Numbered from the stretch's first letter, positions 31,761 through 40,500 are shown. The stretch is 64,000 nucleotides of DNA from Caprella mutica (GCA_947561585.1 CANNZV010003128.1:1-64000); one strand, 5' to 3'. A program made the numbers and translations. The notes: a model not told the origin generated them from the sequence alone.

Positions 31761-31803
31761 GTTTGCGGGCAGCAAATAGAGTCAAAGCTGGTGAGTAGGA
31801 GAC
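31761..31803 (+). repeat. Direct repeat, left copy, before the serine hydrolase gene
   Basis: This 43-base segment begins GTTTGCGGGCAGCAAATA and ends GTGAGTAGGAGAC. It recurs, with three substitutions and a 12-base shorter middle, at 33009-33040. The two copies bracket a single gene. Confidence 0.7.
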
Positions 31804-31841
31804 TATACTTTATTATCAAAAAACAAATTAATAATCAACAA

Positions 31842-32981
31842 ATGAAGAAATTTTGTTATATCTGGATTCTATCTTTAGTATTTATCGTTTTGTGCTCTAG
31901 TTGTGATGACGAGTCTATAGATATCAACGATGCAGCGTCTTTTGATGTTTATTTGGAACAAGAAATGGAAGATCAAAATATTCCTGCTTTATCGGTGCTG
32001 ATTTTTGAGGGAGAAACGATTAAATATGAAAAATATTTAGGACAATCCAATGTCGAAACCAATCAGGCATTAACACAAAATGATATTTTCTTGATGGCAT
32101 CTGTATCAAAAATGATAACAGGAACAGCCCTTTTGCAGTTATATGAAAAAGGTGAATTTAATTTGGATGATAGTATCAATGATTATTTGCCCTTCGCTGT
32201 ATCTGTACCTAATCAATCCACTCCAATAAGCTTTAGGATGTTATTGACACATACATCGGCAATAGAAGATGGACCAAATGCAGAAATCTTCTATTCTTAT
32301 GGAGAAGATAGCCCATTGGCATTGGATTCATATATGGAAAATTACTTGTCGATAGGCGGAGAATATTATGATGCATCTGATAATTTTTATAATTATCCTC
32401 CTGGCACAAAACACGATTATTCCAATATGGCAAGTGCTTTAATCGGTGTTTTAGTTAAAGAGATTTCTGGTAAGGACTTTAAGGAATATTGTAAAGAAAA
32501 TATTTTTCAGCCTTTAGGTATGAATAATACCTATTGGAGTTTGAATGAGGCCTTACAATCCAATAAAACATTGGTTAAACCTTACGACTATGTAAGTGGC
32601 GAATTTGAAGCAATTGAGCATTATACTTTTGCAGACTATCCCAATGGTGCACTTCGGTCTACAGCGAGAGATATGATGCTATTTTTGAGTGCTTTTACAC
32701 AAAACGGGTTGTCCAACAATTATCAACTATTAAATGCTGGTACAGTCAATGAAATGTTGTCTCCACAAATCCCTAATTTGGACACTTCAATGGGCTTGCA
32801 CGTATTTGTATTGGATGATTCGGCTAATATTTGGGGGCATAATGGTGGAGAACAAGGTGTATCCACCGAAGTAGGGTTTAATCCTTCGAATAAAGTTGGC
32901 GCAATTGTTTTAGTTAATTTAGAAGACGTTGATGTTAGTTGTATATTATTGGAAGCCTATGAATTTGGACTGAAACTTTAA
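31842..32981 (+). CDS. Beta-lactamase-family serine hydrolase lipoprotein
   Basis: The protein belongs to the class C beta-lactamase/PBP4*-like fold (PF00144). With the ATG at 31842 it has a lipoprotein signal (MKKFCYIWILSLVFIVLCSSC, Cys21), so it is likely membrane-anchored. The catalytic SxxK is SVSK (Ser87, Lys90). The YxN box is YSNMASALIG. The third box is replaced by HNGGEQG as in many esterase-like members. The 379-residue length is normal. The ORF could start 51 bases earlier at 31791, but that adds a basic leader ahead of the lipoprotein signal. Substrate (D-Ala peptide, ester or beta-lactam) is open. Direct repeats lie on both sides of the gene. Confidence 0.88.
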   Translation: MKKFCYIWILSLVFIVLCSSCDDESIDINDAASFDVYLEQEMEDQNIPALSVLIFEGETIKYEKYLGQSNVETNQALTQNDIFLMASVSKMITGTALLQLYEKGEFNLDDSINDYLPFAVSVPNQSTPISFRMLLTHTSAIEDGPNAEIFYSYGEDSPLALDSYMENYLSIGGEYYDASDNFYNYPPGTKHDYSNMASALIGVLVKEISGKDFKEYCKENIFQPLGMNNTYWSLNEALQSNKTLVKPYDYVSGEFEAIEHYTFADYPNGALRSTARDMMLFLSAFTQNGLSNNYQLLNAGTVNEMLSPQIPNLDTSMGLHVFVLDDSANIWGHNGGEQGVSTEVGFNPSNKVGAIVLVNLEDVDVSCILLEAYEFGLKL

Positions 32982-33008
32982 ATGTGAATATTTATTCCAA
33001 TGTCATCT

Positions 33009-33040
33009 GTTTGGGGGAAGCAAATAAGTGAGTAGGCGAC
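33009..33040 (+). repeat. Direct repeat, right copy, after the serine hydrolase gene
   Basis: This is the second copy of the segment at 31761-31803, shortened by 12 bases in its middle. It is followed by a weak hairpin around 33042-33077 (AAACACAA with TTTTGTGTTT). Confidence 0.7.
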
Positions 33041-33110
33041 TCAAACACAAGAACTTATTTAGAATTTTGTGTTTTACAATTAGACATATTCTGAAAGAAT
33101 TTAAAAAGGA

Positions 33111-33191
33111 GGCGGGTGGCTAGCTATACTGTTGCTAGCACAAGCGATGCGACCCGCCGAAATAGTGGGCTTGGCGGCTCCGCCGCCAAGC
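33111..33191. repeat. GC-rich double hairpin element
   Basis: Two hairpins stand out in AT-rich surroundings. The first has GGCGGGT at 33111 pairing with ACCCGCC at 33152-33158, with an inner GGCTAGC/GCTAGCA pair. The second is a perfect 10-bp stem GCTTGGCGGC/GCCGCCAAGC at 33169-33191. They lie between the serine hydrolase and dnaA 3' ends. Confidence 0.7.
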
Positions 33192-33270
33192 TTTCTATAC
33201 GAAATTCCGTAGAATAATCTTTAATGAATTTCAAAGTATTCTTTAAGCATACTATTTACCCTAAAAAGAA

Positions 33271-33298
33271 AAAAGCTGCTTTTTTCAAAGCAGCTTTT
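33271..33298. terminator. Bidirectional terminator at the 3' end of dnaA
   Basis: AAAAGCTGCTTT pairs perfectly with AAAGCAGCTTTT across a TTTC loop. A- and T-rich flanks on both sides make it usable in both directions. It lies about 47 bases after the dnaA stop. Confidence 0.8.
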
Positions 33299-33344
33299 AA
33301 TCTAAACCATTTATTAATACTTCTGTATCCAAAAAAAATTGGAT

Positions 33345-34790
33345 TTATTTATCGCTCAAACTGAGCTTTATTTGTTTTTCTAAATCGGCTACGGTGTCTT
33401 TAAAAATCATATCGGTATCGAGCAAATCTTGCACCGCTTTACAAGAATAAATAACGGTACTGTGATCTCGACCACCAAAGTTTTCACCAATCGCTTTGAG
33501 CGATTTGTTGGTTAGGTTTTTCGCCAAATACATCGACAATTGTCGAGCAATAACGATAGAACGTTTTCTGGTCTTGGCTGCTAGTTTTTCTACAGGGACA
33601 TTAAAGTGGTCAGCAACCAATTTTTGAATAAAATCAACGGTGATTTCTTTATTGATTTGCTTCACAAAGTTCTTAATCACTTCTTTTGCGAGTACAATAT
33701 CAATTTCTCTTCTATTCAAAGAAGATTGAGCAATCAAAGAAACCAAAACACCTTCAAGTTCTCTGATGTTATTTTTGATATTATAGCAAATAAATTCCGT
33801 TACATTATTGGGTAACTCAACGCCTTCTTTGGTCATTTTAGATTCCAAAATAGCCATACGAGTTTCCAAATCAGGAGCTTGCAAATCTGCACTCAATCCC
33901 CACTTGAAACGAGAAATCAAACGCTCTTCCATACCATCCAAATCTTTAGGAGGACGGTCAGAAGTCAAAATTAATTGCTTGCCACTCTGGTGCAATTGAT
34001 TGAAAATGTGGAAGAAAATTTCCTGCGTTTTCGTTTTGTTCGCCAAAAACTGAATATCATCTACAATAAGGACATCTATTTGTTGATAGAAGTTGACAAA
34101 GTCATTAACCGCATTGTTTTTGATAGACTGAATAATTTGATTGGTAAATTTTTCAGAAGAGACATACAATACCGTCTTGTTTGGAAATTGTGTCAATACA
34201 TCATTACCAACAGCTTGCGCCAAATGAGTTTTACCCAAACCTACATCACCAAAAATGATGAGCGGGTTGAAAGCCGTTCCACCAGGTCGTTTAGCGATAG
34301 CCATACCTGCAGAGCGTGCCAATCGATTGCAATCTCCTTCAATAAAATTATCAAAATGATAATTGGGATTCAATTGCGAATCAATTTTTAGTTTTTTAAT
34401 ACCGGGGATTACAAAAGGATTCTTGATATTGCCCGAGTCTACCATACCAGGTTGAAAGCCACCGCGCTTTTTTCTATAATCATTGTTGGCTTGTTGATTG
34501 GAGGGCGTTGTTTTTTCTGTTGCACTTCTATTGGGTTTCCCCATTAAAATTTGATACTCCAATCTGCCTGTTTCACCCAATTCTTGACGAATCGTCATTT
34601 TCAATAATGATACATAGTGTTCTTCTAACCATTCATAGAAAAATTTATTAGGGACTTGAATGGTCAAAGCGTCTCCAGCGAGTTTAACCGGTCTGATAGG
34701 CTCAAACCACGTCTTAAAACTCTGTGAGTTGACGTTTCTGCGAATGGTGCGCAGACAACTATCCCATACTGAGGTACAGTCTTTTATCAT
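33345..34790 (-). CDS. dnaA: Chromosomal replication initiator protein DnaA
   Basis: DnaA binds DnaA boxes, opens oriC and loads the helicase. The 481-residue protein has domain I (residues 1-85, VWDSCLRTIRRNVNSQSFKTWFEPI), a short polar linker (86-135) and the AAA+ domain. The latter shows Walker A GDVGLGKTH at 181-189, Walker B VLIVDDIQFL near 240 and sensor segments. Domain IV carries the DnaA signature GGRDHSTVIYSCK. All are intact and the length is normal. The gene stands alone, without dnaN or rpmH beside it, as is common in Bacteroidota. Weak DnaA-box-like sites lie about 440 bases upstream and could serve autoregulation or origin function. Confidence 0.98.
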   Translation of the reverse strand: MIKDCTSVWDSCLRTIRRNVNSQSFKTWFEPIRPVKLAGDALTIQVPNKFFYEWLEEHYVSLLKMTIRQELGETGRLEYQILMGKPNRSATEKTTPSNQQANNDYRKKRGGFQPGMVDSGNIKNPFVIPGIKKLKIDSQLNPNYHFDNFIEGDCNRLARSAGMAIAKRPGGTAFNPLIIFGDVGLGKTHLAQAVGNDVLTQFPNKTVLYVSSEKFTNQIIQSIKNNAVNDFVNFYQQIDVLIVDDIQFLANKTKTQEIFFHIFNQLHQSGKQLILTSDRPPKDLDGMEERLISRFKWGLSADLQAPDLETRMAILESKMTKEGVELPNNVTEFICYNIKNNIRELEGVLVSLIAQSSLNRREIDIVLAKEVIKNFVKQINKEITVDFIQKLVADHFNVPVEKLAAKTRKRSIVIARQLSMYLAKNLTNKSLKAIGENFGGRDHSTVIYSCKAVQDLLDTDMIFKDTVADLEKQIKLSLSDK

Positions 34791-35315
34791 TCTTCAGATT
34801 GTGATTTGGCCATTAAGGGATGACCGTTAAAAAATAATTTTTAAAAAATGTGTAGATCTCGTAGCAATTTAGTAATTGCAAAAAAAAAATTGACAAATAG
34901 AATTGCCGATAATTTTAGTGTTTCACCTAATACTAGTAGTTTACTTATTTGGAGACTACGTGTCGGTGGAGAATACAAAAGTCAGAAAAAAATCCCAGAA
35001 AAGAAAATGATTATGTTTCATAAAATACATATTTTTTTGTGTTATTTATTAAAGTTTCATAAGTGTAAACAGTTGAATGAAACTCCTTTTTCTGTACGCA
35101 AAAAAAGTATTGTATTGGTTTCCAGAATTTTAGCTTCGAGGATCTTTTTACTTCTTGCAAGAATGCAGCCAAAAGGTTGTAATATTTGGATTATATTATA
35201 CTGAAAAAGATGTATTCTTTTTATTTATCCCCAACTTATACACGACTTTTTTAACATGTGTGTAGACAAAAATTAGATTGGAATTCAACAATAGAATTAC
35301 AAGTCAGTAGCTACA
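34791..35315. other. Intergenic region upstream of dnaA
   Basis: About 525 bases of very AT-rich DNA. It contains several A/T runs and, near its far end, two adjacent DnaA-box-like nonamers. A 118-codon open frame (34848-35204, plus) is present but has no protein-like features. Confidence 0.5.
35225..35244 (+). promoter_or_regulatory. Two adjacent DnaA-box-like nonamers
   Basis: TTATCCCCA (35225-35233) and TTATACACG (35236-35244) each differ by one base from TTATNCACA and are spaced by two bases. They lie in AT-rich DNA between dnaA and the 5'-nucleotidase genes. This is suggestive of DnaA binding but two sites do not prove an origin. Confidence 0.35.
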
Positions 35316-36239
35316 TTAATTAATGCTTTTTACAAGCATATTATTACATGTTACACAGCGATTCTTGAAGTTTTTTTCAAAATAAATATCCAAACGACCC
35401 AAAACAATGCCTGCCCATCCTGCTTGATGAATCAAAACTTCTTTTTGGCACTTATTGGAGACTCGTACAGGTTCATCCATAAAAGTGTGGGTATGTCCTC
35501 CCAATATCAAATCTATATCGAGGCTTTCAGCCGCCAATATTTTATCGGACATTCTGGAACTATCATACTCAAACCCTAAATGAGACAAACAAATAACGTA
35601 ATCGCATTTTTCATCTTCTTTTAAAATAGCTGCAAAATAGTTTGCTTGTTTGATGGGATCAAGATATTTGGTTTCCCCATAAAGGTTTTTGGGAACAAGA
35701 CCATCTAGTTCTATACCGATACCAAAGACCCCAACACGAATTTCATCTTTTTGAAAAATTTGATAGGGCTTGGTTTTGTTATTCATGGGAGTGTCCGAAA
35801 AATCATAATTGCAAACCAAAAAAGGGAAGTTTGCGTGCGGCAATTGACGGAACAAGCCATCCAAACCCGCATCAAAATCATGATTACCCAGAGTCGATGC
35901 ATCATATTTCATGGCCGACATCAATTTGAACTCCAATTCTCCACCAAAGAAATTAAAATAAGGAGTTCCTTGAAAAATGTCACCACTGTCTAATAATAAT
36001 ACATTCTTTTCTTGAGAACGAATCTCTTTGACCAAAGCAGCTCGGCGTTCTGCGCCTCCCAAGCCTTGATTTTTACCCCCGTCCATCGGAAAAGGGTCTA
36101 TTCTACTATGAACGTCATTGGTATGCAGTATAGTTAGTTTCTTAATTTCAGGTCTTTTCAACGTCTCCACCGGGAAAAGTCCTGAACTCAATAATGCTGT
36201 ACCTATTCCTGCTTTTTGTATAAATGAACGTCTATTCAA
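35316..36239 (-). CDS. 5'-nucleotidase-type metallophosphatase, N-terminal domain only, Tat-type signal
   Basis: The 307-residue protein corresponds to the catalytic N-terminal half of UshA-like 5'-nucleotidases. Metal ligands sit in LTILHTNDVHSRIDPF, LLLDSGDIFQGTPYF, STLGNHDFDAG, ICLSHLGFEYD and LILGGHTHTFM. The N-terminus MNRRSFIQKAGIGTALLSSG is a twin-arginine signal, so the protein should be exported folded. The C-terminal substrate-binding domain is missing here but is encoded alone by the next upstream gene at 36392. The pair likely works as a two-subunit nucleotidase. A palindromic element lies between the two genes. Confidence 0.9.
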   Translation of the reverse strand: MNRRSFIQKAGIGTALLSSGLFPVETLKRPEIKKLTILHTNDVHSRIDPFPMDGGKNQGLGGAERRAALVKEIRSQEKNVLLLDSGDIFQGTPYFNFFGGELEFKLMSAMKYDASTLGNHDFDAGLDGLFRQLPHANFPFLVCNYDFSDTPMNNKTKPYQIFQKDEIRVGVFGIGIELDGLVPKNLYGETKYLDPIKQANYFAAILKEDEKCDYVICLSHLGFEYDSSRMSDKILAAESLDIDLILGGHTHTFMDEPVRVSNKCQKEVLIHQAGWAGIVLGRLDIYFEKNFKNRCVTCNNMLVKSIN

Positions 36240-36284
36240 AATCTATTTTTTTACATTAGTGTTACTTTGGCACTTTGCTAAAAA

Positions 36285-36376
36285 AGTAAACTGGACACTT
36301 TCTAAATCCTAATTTGGAACGTGAATTACAATTTAAACAGTGATTGACAACAAAATTAATGAGTGTCCTGTTTACT
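36285..36376. repeat. Inverted repeat element, copy B of the AGTAAACAGGACACT family
   Basis: AGTAAACTGGACACT (36285-36299) pairs with AGTGTCCTGTTTACT (36362-36376), 14 of 15 bases. It fills most of the gap between the two 5'-nucleotidase genes. Confidence 0.75.
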
Positions 36377-36391
36377 ATCCCGTCTGTTTTT

Positions 36392-37141
36392 TTACTTAGC
36401 GATAGTAATTCTTCCTTCGATATCGGCATCCAATATTGGATGATCGTTTATATATTCCAAGAAAGCATCTCGTATCAATTGTTCGGAGTCTATTCTATCA
36501 ACATAGGCTGCCAAGAAACTACATTTGTCGCCACCATTGGCAATATAATCGGGCAAAGCGAAAATATATTCTTTATTAAGATCCAATGCTTTTTGCTCTA
36601 TATATATATTCTGCGCCAAGCCATCTCGAATCTCAAACCGAACCGCCTTACTTACAGGCCAACCACCCAAGGAAGCAATATGATTAAACAGTGTTTGTAC
36701 TGTAGCTCCTTTTACTTTCAACAAAACAATTCTATTTTCAAAAGGCATTAGCTCAAAAATATTTCCTTTGCTAATAGAGCCTTTTTGCAAATAGGGCACT
36801 CGTATTCCGCCATAATTTTGTATGGCAAAATCGATTGGCATATTGAAATATTCTTCTGCTTTTGCTTCAAAAGCATCCGACATCCAATTACCTAAAGTAG
36901 ATTCGGGTTGTGTTTTTTCAAGTCGTTTGACACACTTGCCCACTTCTGCACTCATCTCTGCATCAAGTGTCGTTTTGTATGGATTAATTAAAGATATAAT
37001 AGAGGAGTCTGTTCTATTGGTAATGCTTTTATCCATCATGTAAACCTGAACCTCTGAGCCTGTTCGGTGTATAACTTTTGTACATGATGCTATAACTAAA
37101 AGCACACAAATGCTTAGGATGGCAGTCCAATAATTTCTCAT
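36392..37141 (-). CDS. 5'-nucleotidase C-terminal domain lipoprotein
   Basis: The 249-residue protein matches the C-terminal substrate-binding domain of 5'-nucleotidases (PF02872). It has STLGNWMSDAF, DFAIQNYGGIRVPYLQKGSISKGNIFELMPFENRIVLLKVKG and DYIANGGDKCSFL, where the Asn/Gly/Arg region binds the nucleotide in the family. The N-terminus has a lipobox (LLVIASC), so it is probably an anchored lipoprotein. The catalytic half is the separate gene downstream at 35316. The gap of 152 bases contains an inverted repeat element, so the two may still be co-transcribed. Confidence 0.9.
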   Translation of the reverse strand: MRNYWTAILSICVLLVIASCTKVIHRTGSEVQVYMMDKSITNRTDSSIISLINPYKTTLDAEMSAEVGKCVKRLEKTQPESTLGNWMSDAFEAKAEEYFNMPIDFAIQNYGGIRVPYLQKGSISKGNIFELMPFENRIVLLKVKGATVQTLFNHIASLGGWPVSKAVRFEIRDGLAQNIYIEQKALDLNKEYIFALPDYIANGGDKCSFLAAYVDRIDSEQLIRDAFLEYINDHPILDADIEGRITIAK

Positions 37142-37550
37142 AGTATATCTTTAGTGTACGATAAATAATATCTTTTGTACAGATAAAATCGAATCGTGTC
37201 ACGAATATCTCAAAAAAAAAAGGATTATTTAAATCTACAGAAACTTATTTTTCAAATTTCTAATACTTTTTTTTATTTCGAGAAAAGCAAGTTTTTATAG
37301 CACTATTTTTACATGATTGTTACTTAAAAATATAACTCCGTTATATGGAAAGAGTATCCATATTTTGAATAAAACTTTTCTTCTTTGGAAAATAATATTT
37401 TAAAATGTAAGTTTGAAAGTTGTTAATGCTGTGTTAACAAGCATTAACAAAAACCTTAATGTAAAACCGAATTCTTAATTTGGTAATATAAAGCTATAAA
37501 CCTTCTGTGAAGAACGATTTCTTTAAGACGAGACTAAAACCAAATACAAA
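37142..37550. other. Divergent promoter region upstream of the export operon
   Basis: About 410 AT-rich bases between divergent genes. The only clear structure is the palindrome at 37420-37450; no gene is seen. Confidence 0.5.
37420..37450. promoter_or_regulatory. Perfect 11-bp inverted repeat, candidate operator
   Basis: TTGTTAATGCT (37420-37430) and AGCATTAACAA (37440-37450) are perfect reverse complements around a nine-base spacer that itself contains the palindrome GTTAAC. It lies 100 bases upstream of the export operon start. There is no T run, so it is not a terminator. Confidence 0.5.
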
Positions 37551-38945
37551 ATGAGTATAAAAAAAGCCCTAATTCCGTTAACTTTATTGCTAGTAGCTAT
37601 CGGCGCATATTTTTATTTCAATCCTACCACCGCTGCTACCGAAAGCAATGAAATTTCAACTCCTGTCATCAAAGGGGATTTCAATATCAAAGTTTCTGCT
37701 ACTGGCGAACTAAAAGCCAAACGTTCCGAAAAAATTCGAGGCCCTCAATCCATGCGTTCTGCAGGGATTTGGCAAACTTCTATTACAGACCTTGTCCCAG
37801 AAGGAACAGTCGTCGGAGAAGGCGATTATGTTGCTACACTTGACCGCACAGAAGTCGAAAATAAAATGAAAGATGTACTGGCAGAAATGGAAAAAACAGG
37901 TACGCAACTCGAACAAGCAAAGATTGATACTGCTATTGATTTGCGAGCAGTGCGAGATGATTTGATTAATTTCAAATTTGCAATGAAGGAAAAAGAACTT
38001 CAAGTGGAACAAAGCAAATATGAACCTCAAATGGTCATTCGTCAAGCGGAAATCGACCTCGAACGTACCTTGAGAGATTTTGGTCAATTAGAGAAAAAAT
38101 ATGAACTCAAAAAAGAGCAAGCAGTCGCCAAAATTTCGGAAATCAATGCTCAGGTCAAGCAGCAAACCAATAAACTCGATGTCCTCAAAAAGCTAAATGG
38201 CGAGTTTGTTATCAAAGCACCAAAAGATGGAATGGTCATTTATGCGCGTTCTTGGAATGGAGAGAAAAAAGGACCAGGCACGCAAGTCAGTAGTTGGAAT
38301 CCAACCGTTGCCGAGTTGCCTGATTTGACCGATATGGTTTCCAAAACTTTTGTGAATGAAGTCGATATTAGTCGTGTCAAAATAGGACAAGATGTGAGTA
38401 TCAAAGTCGATGCTTTTCCCGATAATTCATATACAGGTCAAGTCATTCAGGTTGCCAATATCGGGGAACAATTGCGTGGTTTTGATTCCAAAGTTTTTGA
38501 AGTTTCGATACAAATCAATGAGCAGGATACTATTCTTCGTCCTGCCATGACTACAGGAATTGAAGTTTTGACGGATACTTACGAAAGTGTTTTGTCCATC
38601 CCGCTCGATGCTTTACATTCTGATAGTCTTGCTTTTGTTTATAAAGAAACAGTTACAGGAAATATAAAGCAAGAAGTTATCACAGGAGTGAGCAACGACA
38701 ATGCAATTGTCATCGAGCATGGCTTGAATGACTCAGACAAAGTTTTGCTCACCATTCCCGAAAATCCAGAGGATTTGACTTATGCTTTTATAGATCCCAA
38801 AATCAAAGCAGATATTAAGAAAAAACAAGAAGAGGAAAAAGCAAGGCGGAAAGCAGAAATGCTCGAAAAAATGAAAGCTGTTAAAGAGGAAAAAATTTCT
38901 AGTAGTGAAGGCGGTGGCGGCGATGTGATGATTATTATGAACTAA
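37551..38945 (+). CDS. Periplasmic adaptor subunit (HlyD/MacA family)
   Basis: The 464-residue protein bridges inner and outer membrane parts of an export pump. It has an N-terminal membrane anchor (residues 5-24), a split biotinyl-lipoyl domain (KGDFNIKVSATGELKAKRS and FVIKAPKDGMVIYA), a coiled-coil hairpin of about 120 residues (ENKMKDVLAEMEKTGTQLEQ onward) and a beta-barrel domain (VNEVDISRVKIGQDVSIKVDAFP). The C-terminal tail is highly charged and ends in a Gly-rich GGGGD segment, which is unusual. The MacB-type permease follows 213 bases downstream. The palindrome upstream may control the operon. Confidence 0.9.
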   Translation: MSIKKALIPLTLLLVAIGAYFYFNPTTAATESNEISTPVIKGDFNIKVSATGELKAKRSEKIRGPQSMRSAGIWQTSITDLVPEGTVVGEGDYVATLDRTEVENKMKDVLAEMEKTGTQLEQAKIDTAIDLRAVRDDLINFKFAMKEKELQVEQSKYEPQMVIRQAEIDLERTLRDFGQLEKKYELKKEQAVAKISEINAQVKQQTNKLDVLKKLNGEFVIKAPKDGMVIYARSWNGEKKGPGTQVSSWNPTVAELPDLTDMVSKTFVNEVDISRVKIGQDVSIKVDAFPDNSYTGQVIQVANIGEQLRGFDSKVFEVSIQINEQDTILRPAMTTGIEVLTDTYESVLSIPLDALHSDSLAFVYKETVTGNIKQEVITGVSNDNAIVIEHGLNDSDKVLLTIPENPEDLTYAFIDPKIKADIKKKQEEEKARRKAEMLEKMKAVKEEKISSSEGGGGDVMIIMN

Positions 38946-39158
38946 GCTAAAGCAGTGTCATCGACAATTTTGAATTTCGAATGTGATAATTTTGAATACA
39001 AAACAGTTTTAAAAAATATCGTTTTATAGATGGTTTAAAACCAAAATTCAACAAGTTTATTTTTAAGTCATTCAAAGATCAAAATTATCATATTCAAAAT
39101 TGGCGAACCTATTACTAAAGCAGTTCTATTTTCTAATCCTCAAAATTTTTTCAATACT

Positions 39159-40487
39159 ATGACAGAACGAATTCTCTTCAATTTTGTACTCGCACTCGAA
39201 GGTGTATTTGCCAATAAGTTGCGAGCAATCCTTACCGCTTTGGGTATTGTATTTGGTGTAGCAGCAGTGATTGCCATGTTGGCGATTGGTCGGGGAGCGC
39301 AGGAAGCTATTTTGGAACAAATGAAACTCATTGGTACTAACAATATCATTATAAAAACCAAAGACACGAACAAAGGAAATGAAGCTCAATTGGTGAACCA
39401 AAAAAAGAAACGTCCTTATTCACCTGGTCTTGGATTAGCCGATTTGGCAGCTATTTCCGAAATTTTACCCACTCTTAGCAAATCAAGTCCTGAAATTATT
39501 CAAAATACGACGATTATCCAATCGGGCAAGCTCGAACGTGCCAAATGTATTGGGGTAACCAATACCTTTTTTGAACTCAATAATATAAAATTAGGTGAAG
39601 GGAAATTCTTTCATGACAAACATGTGGAGACAGGCAAGACGGTTTGCATTATTGGCAAAAATATTCAAACCAAGTTTTTTAGCGAGAAAAGTCCTATCGG
39701 AAAAAAGATAAAATGTGGCAATACTTGGCTCACGATTATTGGTGTTTTGGAGAAAAGAATTGCTTCCAAAGAAAGTTTAGAAAATCTAGGTATAAGAGAT
39801 TATAATTCAGATGTTTATATACCTATAACTACCTCTTTATTGCGTTTCAAAAATAGAGCATATATTAGCAAGAAAGACATCAAGCGAGGCAATGACGACG
39901 ACGACGAACAAGGTGGAAATCAAGAGGACAGCAACTACCATCAACTCGATCGCCTCGTACTACAAATAGACAAGGCAGAAAACCTAACCGCTTCGGCAGG
40001 CATCGTTTCTCGCCTGCTCGAACGCAGGCACTTGGGTGTATCGGATTTCGAGATTCAAATTCCCGAAAAACAAATAGAAGCACAGCAAAAAACACAAGAT
40101 ACTTTCAACCTTGTTTTGGCGGTTATTGCAGGTATTTCTTTGTTGGTTGGTGGAATTGGTATTATGAATATTATGCTCGCTTCGGTACTCGAACGCATCA
40201 AGGAAATTGGTGTTCGGCGTTCTTTGGGTGCCAAGCAAACGGACATAACTTTTCAGTTTTTATTCGAGGCGGTTTTTATTAGCTTGATTGGCGGAATTCT
40301 AGGCGTTTTCTTAGGTGTTGGCGCAGCCAAAGCCATCGCCCAAGCAGCCGATATTCCAACCATTGTTTCTACTTGGTCGATTGTTTTATCTTTTGGTGTG
40401 GCAGCGACAATCGGAGTCGTTTTCGGAATCGTTCCTGCCCAACAAGCCGCACAATTGGATCCTATAAAAGCCTTGCGGACGGATTAA
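39159..40487 (+). CDS. ABC transporter permease, MacB/FtsX type
   Basis: The 442-residue protein has one N-terminal helix (residues 20-45, LRAILTALGIVFGVAAVIAMLAIGRGAQ), a large periplasmic MacB_PCD domain (about 50-310) with an acidic linker (RGNDDDDEQGGNQEDS), and a C-terminal FtsX domain of three helices (about 320-435) ending QLDPIKALRTD. That end is the family hallmark. Unlike E. coli MacB no ATPase domain is fused, and no ATPase gene lies next to it. The adaptor lies upstream and the outer membrane channel two genes downstream. Confidence 0.93.
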   Translation: MTERILFNFVLALEGVFANKLRAILTALGIVFGVAAVIAMLAIGRGAQEAILEQMKLIGTNNIIIKTKDTNKGNEAQLVNQKKKRPYSPGLGLADLAAISEILPTLSKSSPEIIQNTTIIQSGKLERAKCIGVTNTFFELNNIKLGEGKFFHDKHVETGKTVCIIGKNIQTKFFSEKSPIGKKIKCGNTWLTIIGVLEKRIASKESLENLGIRDYNSDVYIPITTSLLRFKNRAYISKKDIKRGNDDDDEQGGNQEDSNYHQLDRLVLQIDKAENLTASAGIVSRLLERRHLGVSDFEIQIPEKQIEAQQKTQDTFNLVLAVIAGISLLVGGIGIMNIMLASVLERIKEIGVRRSLGAKQTDITFQFLFEAVFISLIGGILGVFLGVGAAKAIAQAADIPTIVSTWSIVLSFGVAATIGVVFGIVPAQQAAQLDPIKALRTD

Positions 40488-40500
40488 AAAAAGCTAAAAC

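Noticed and set aside
34848..35204. 118-codon plus-strand open frame upstream of dnaA
   Set aside because: Composition follows local AT-rich DNA, no domain, signal or start context is seen, and it overlaps the likely regulatory region.
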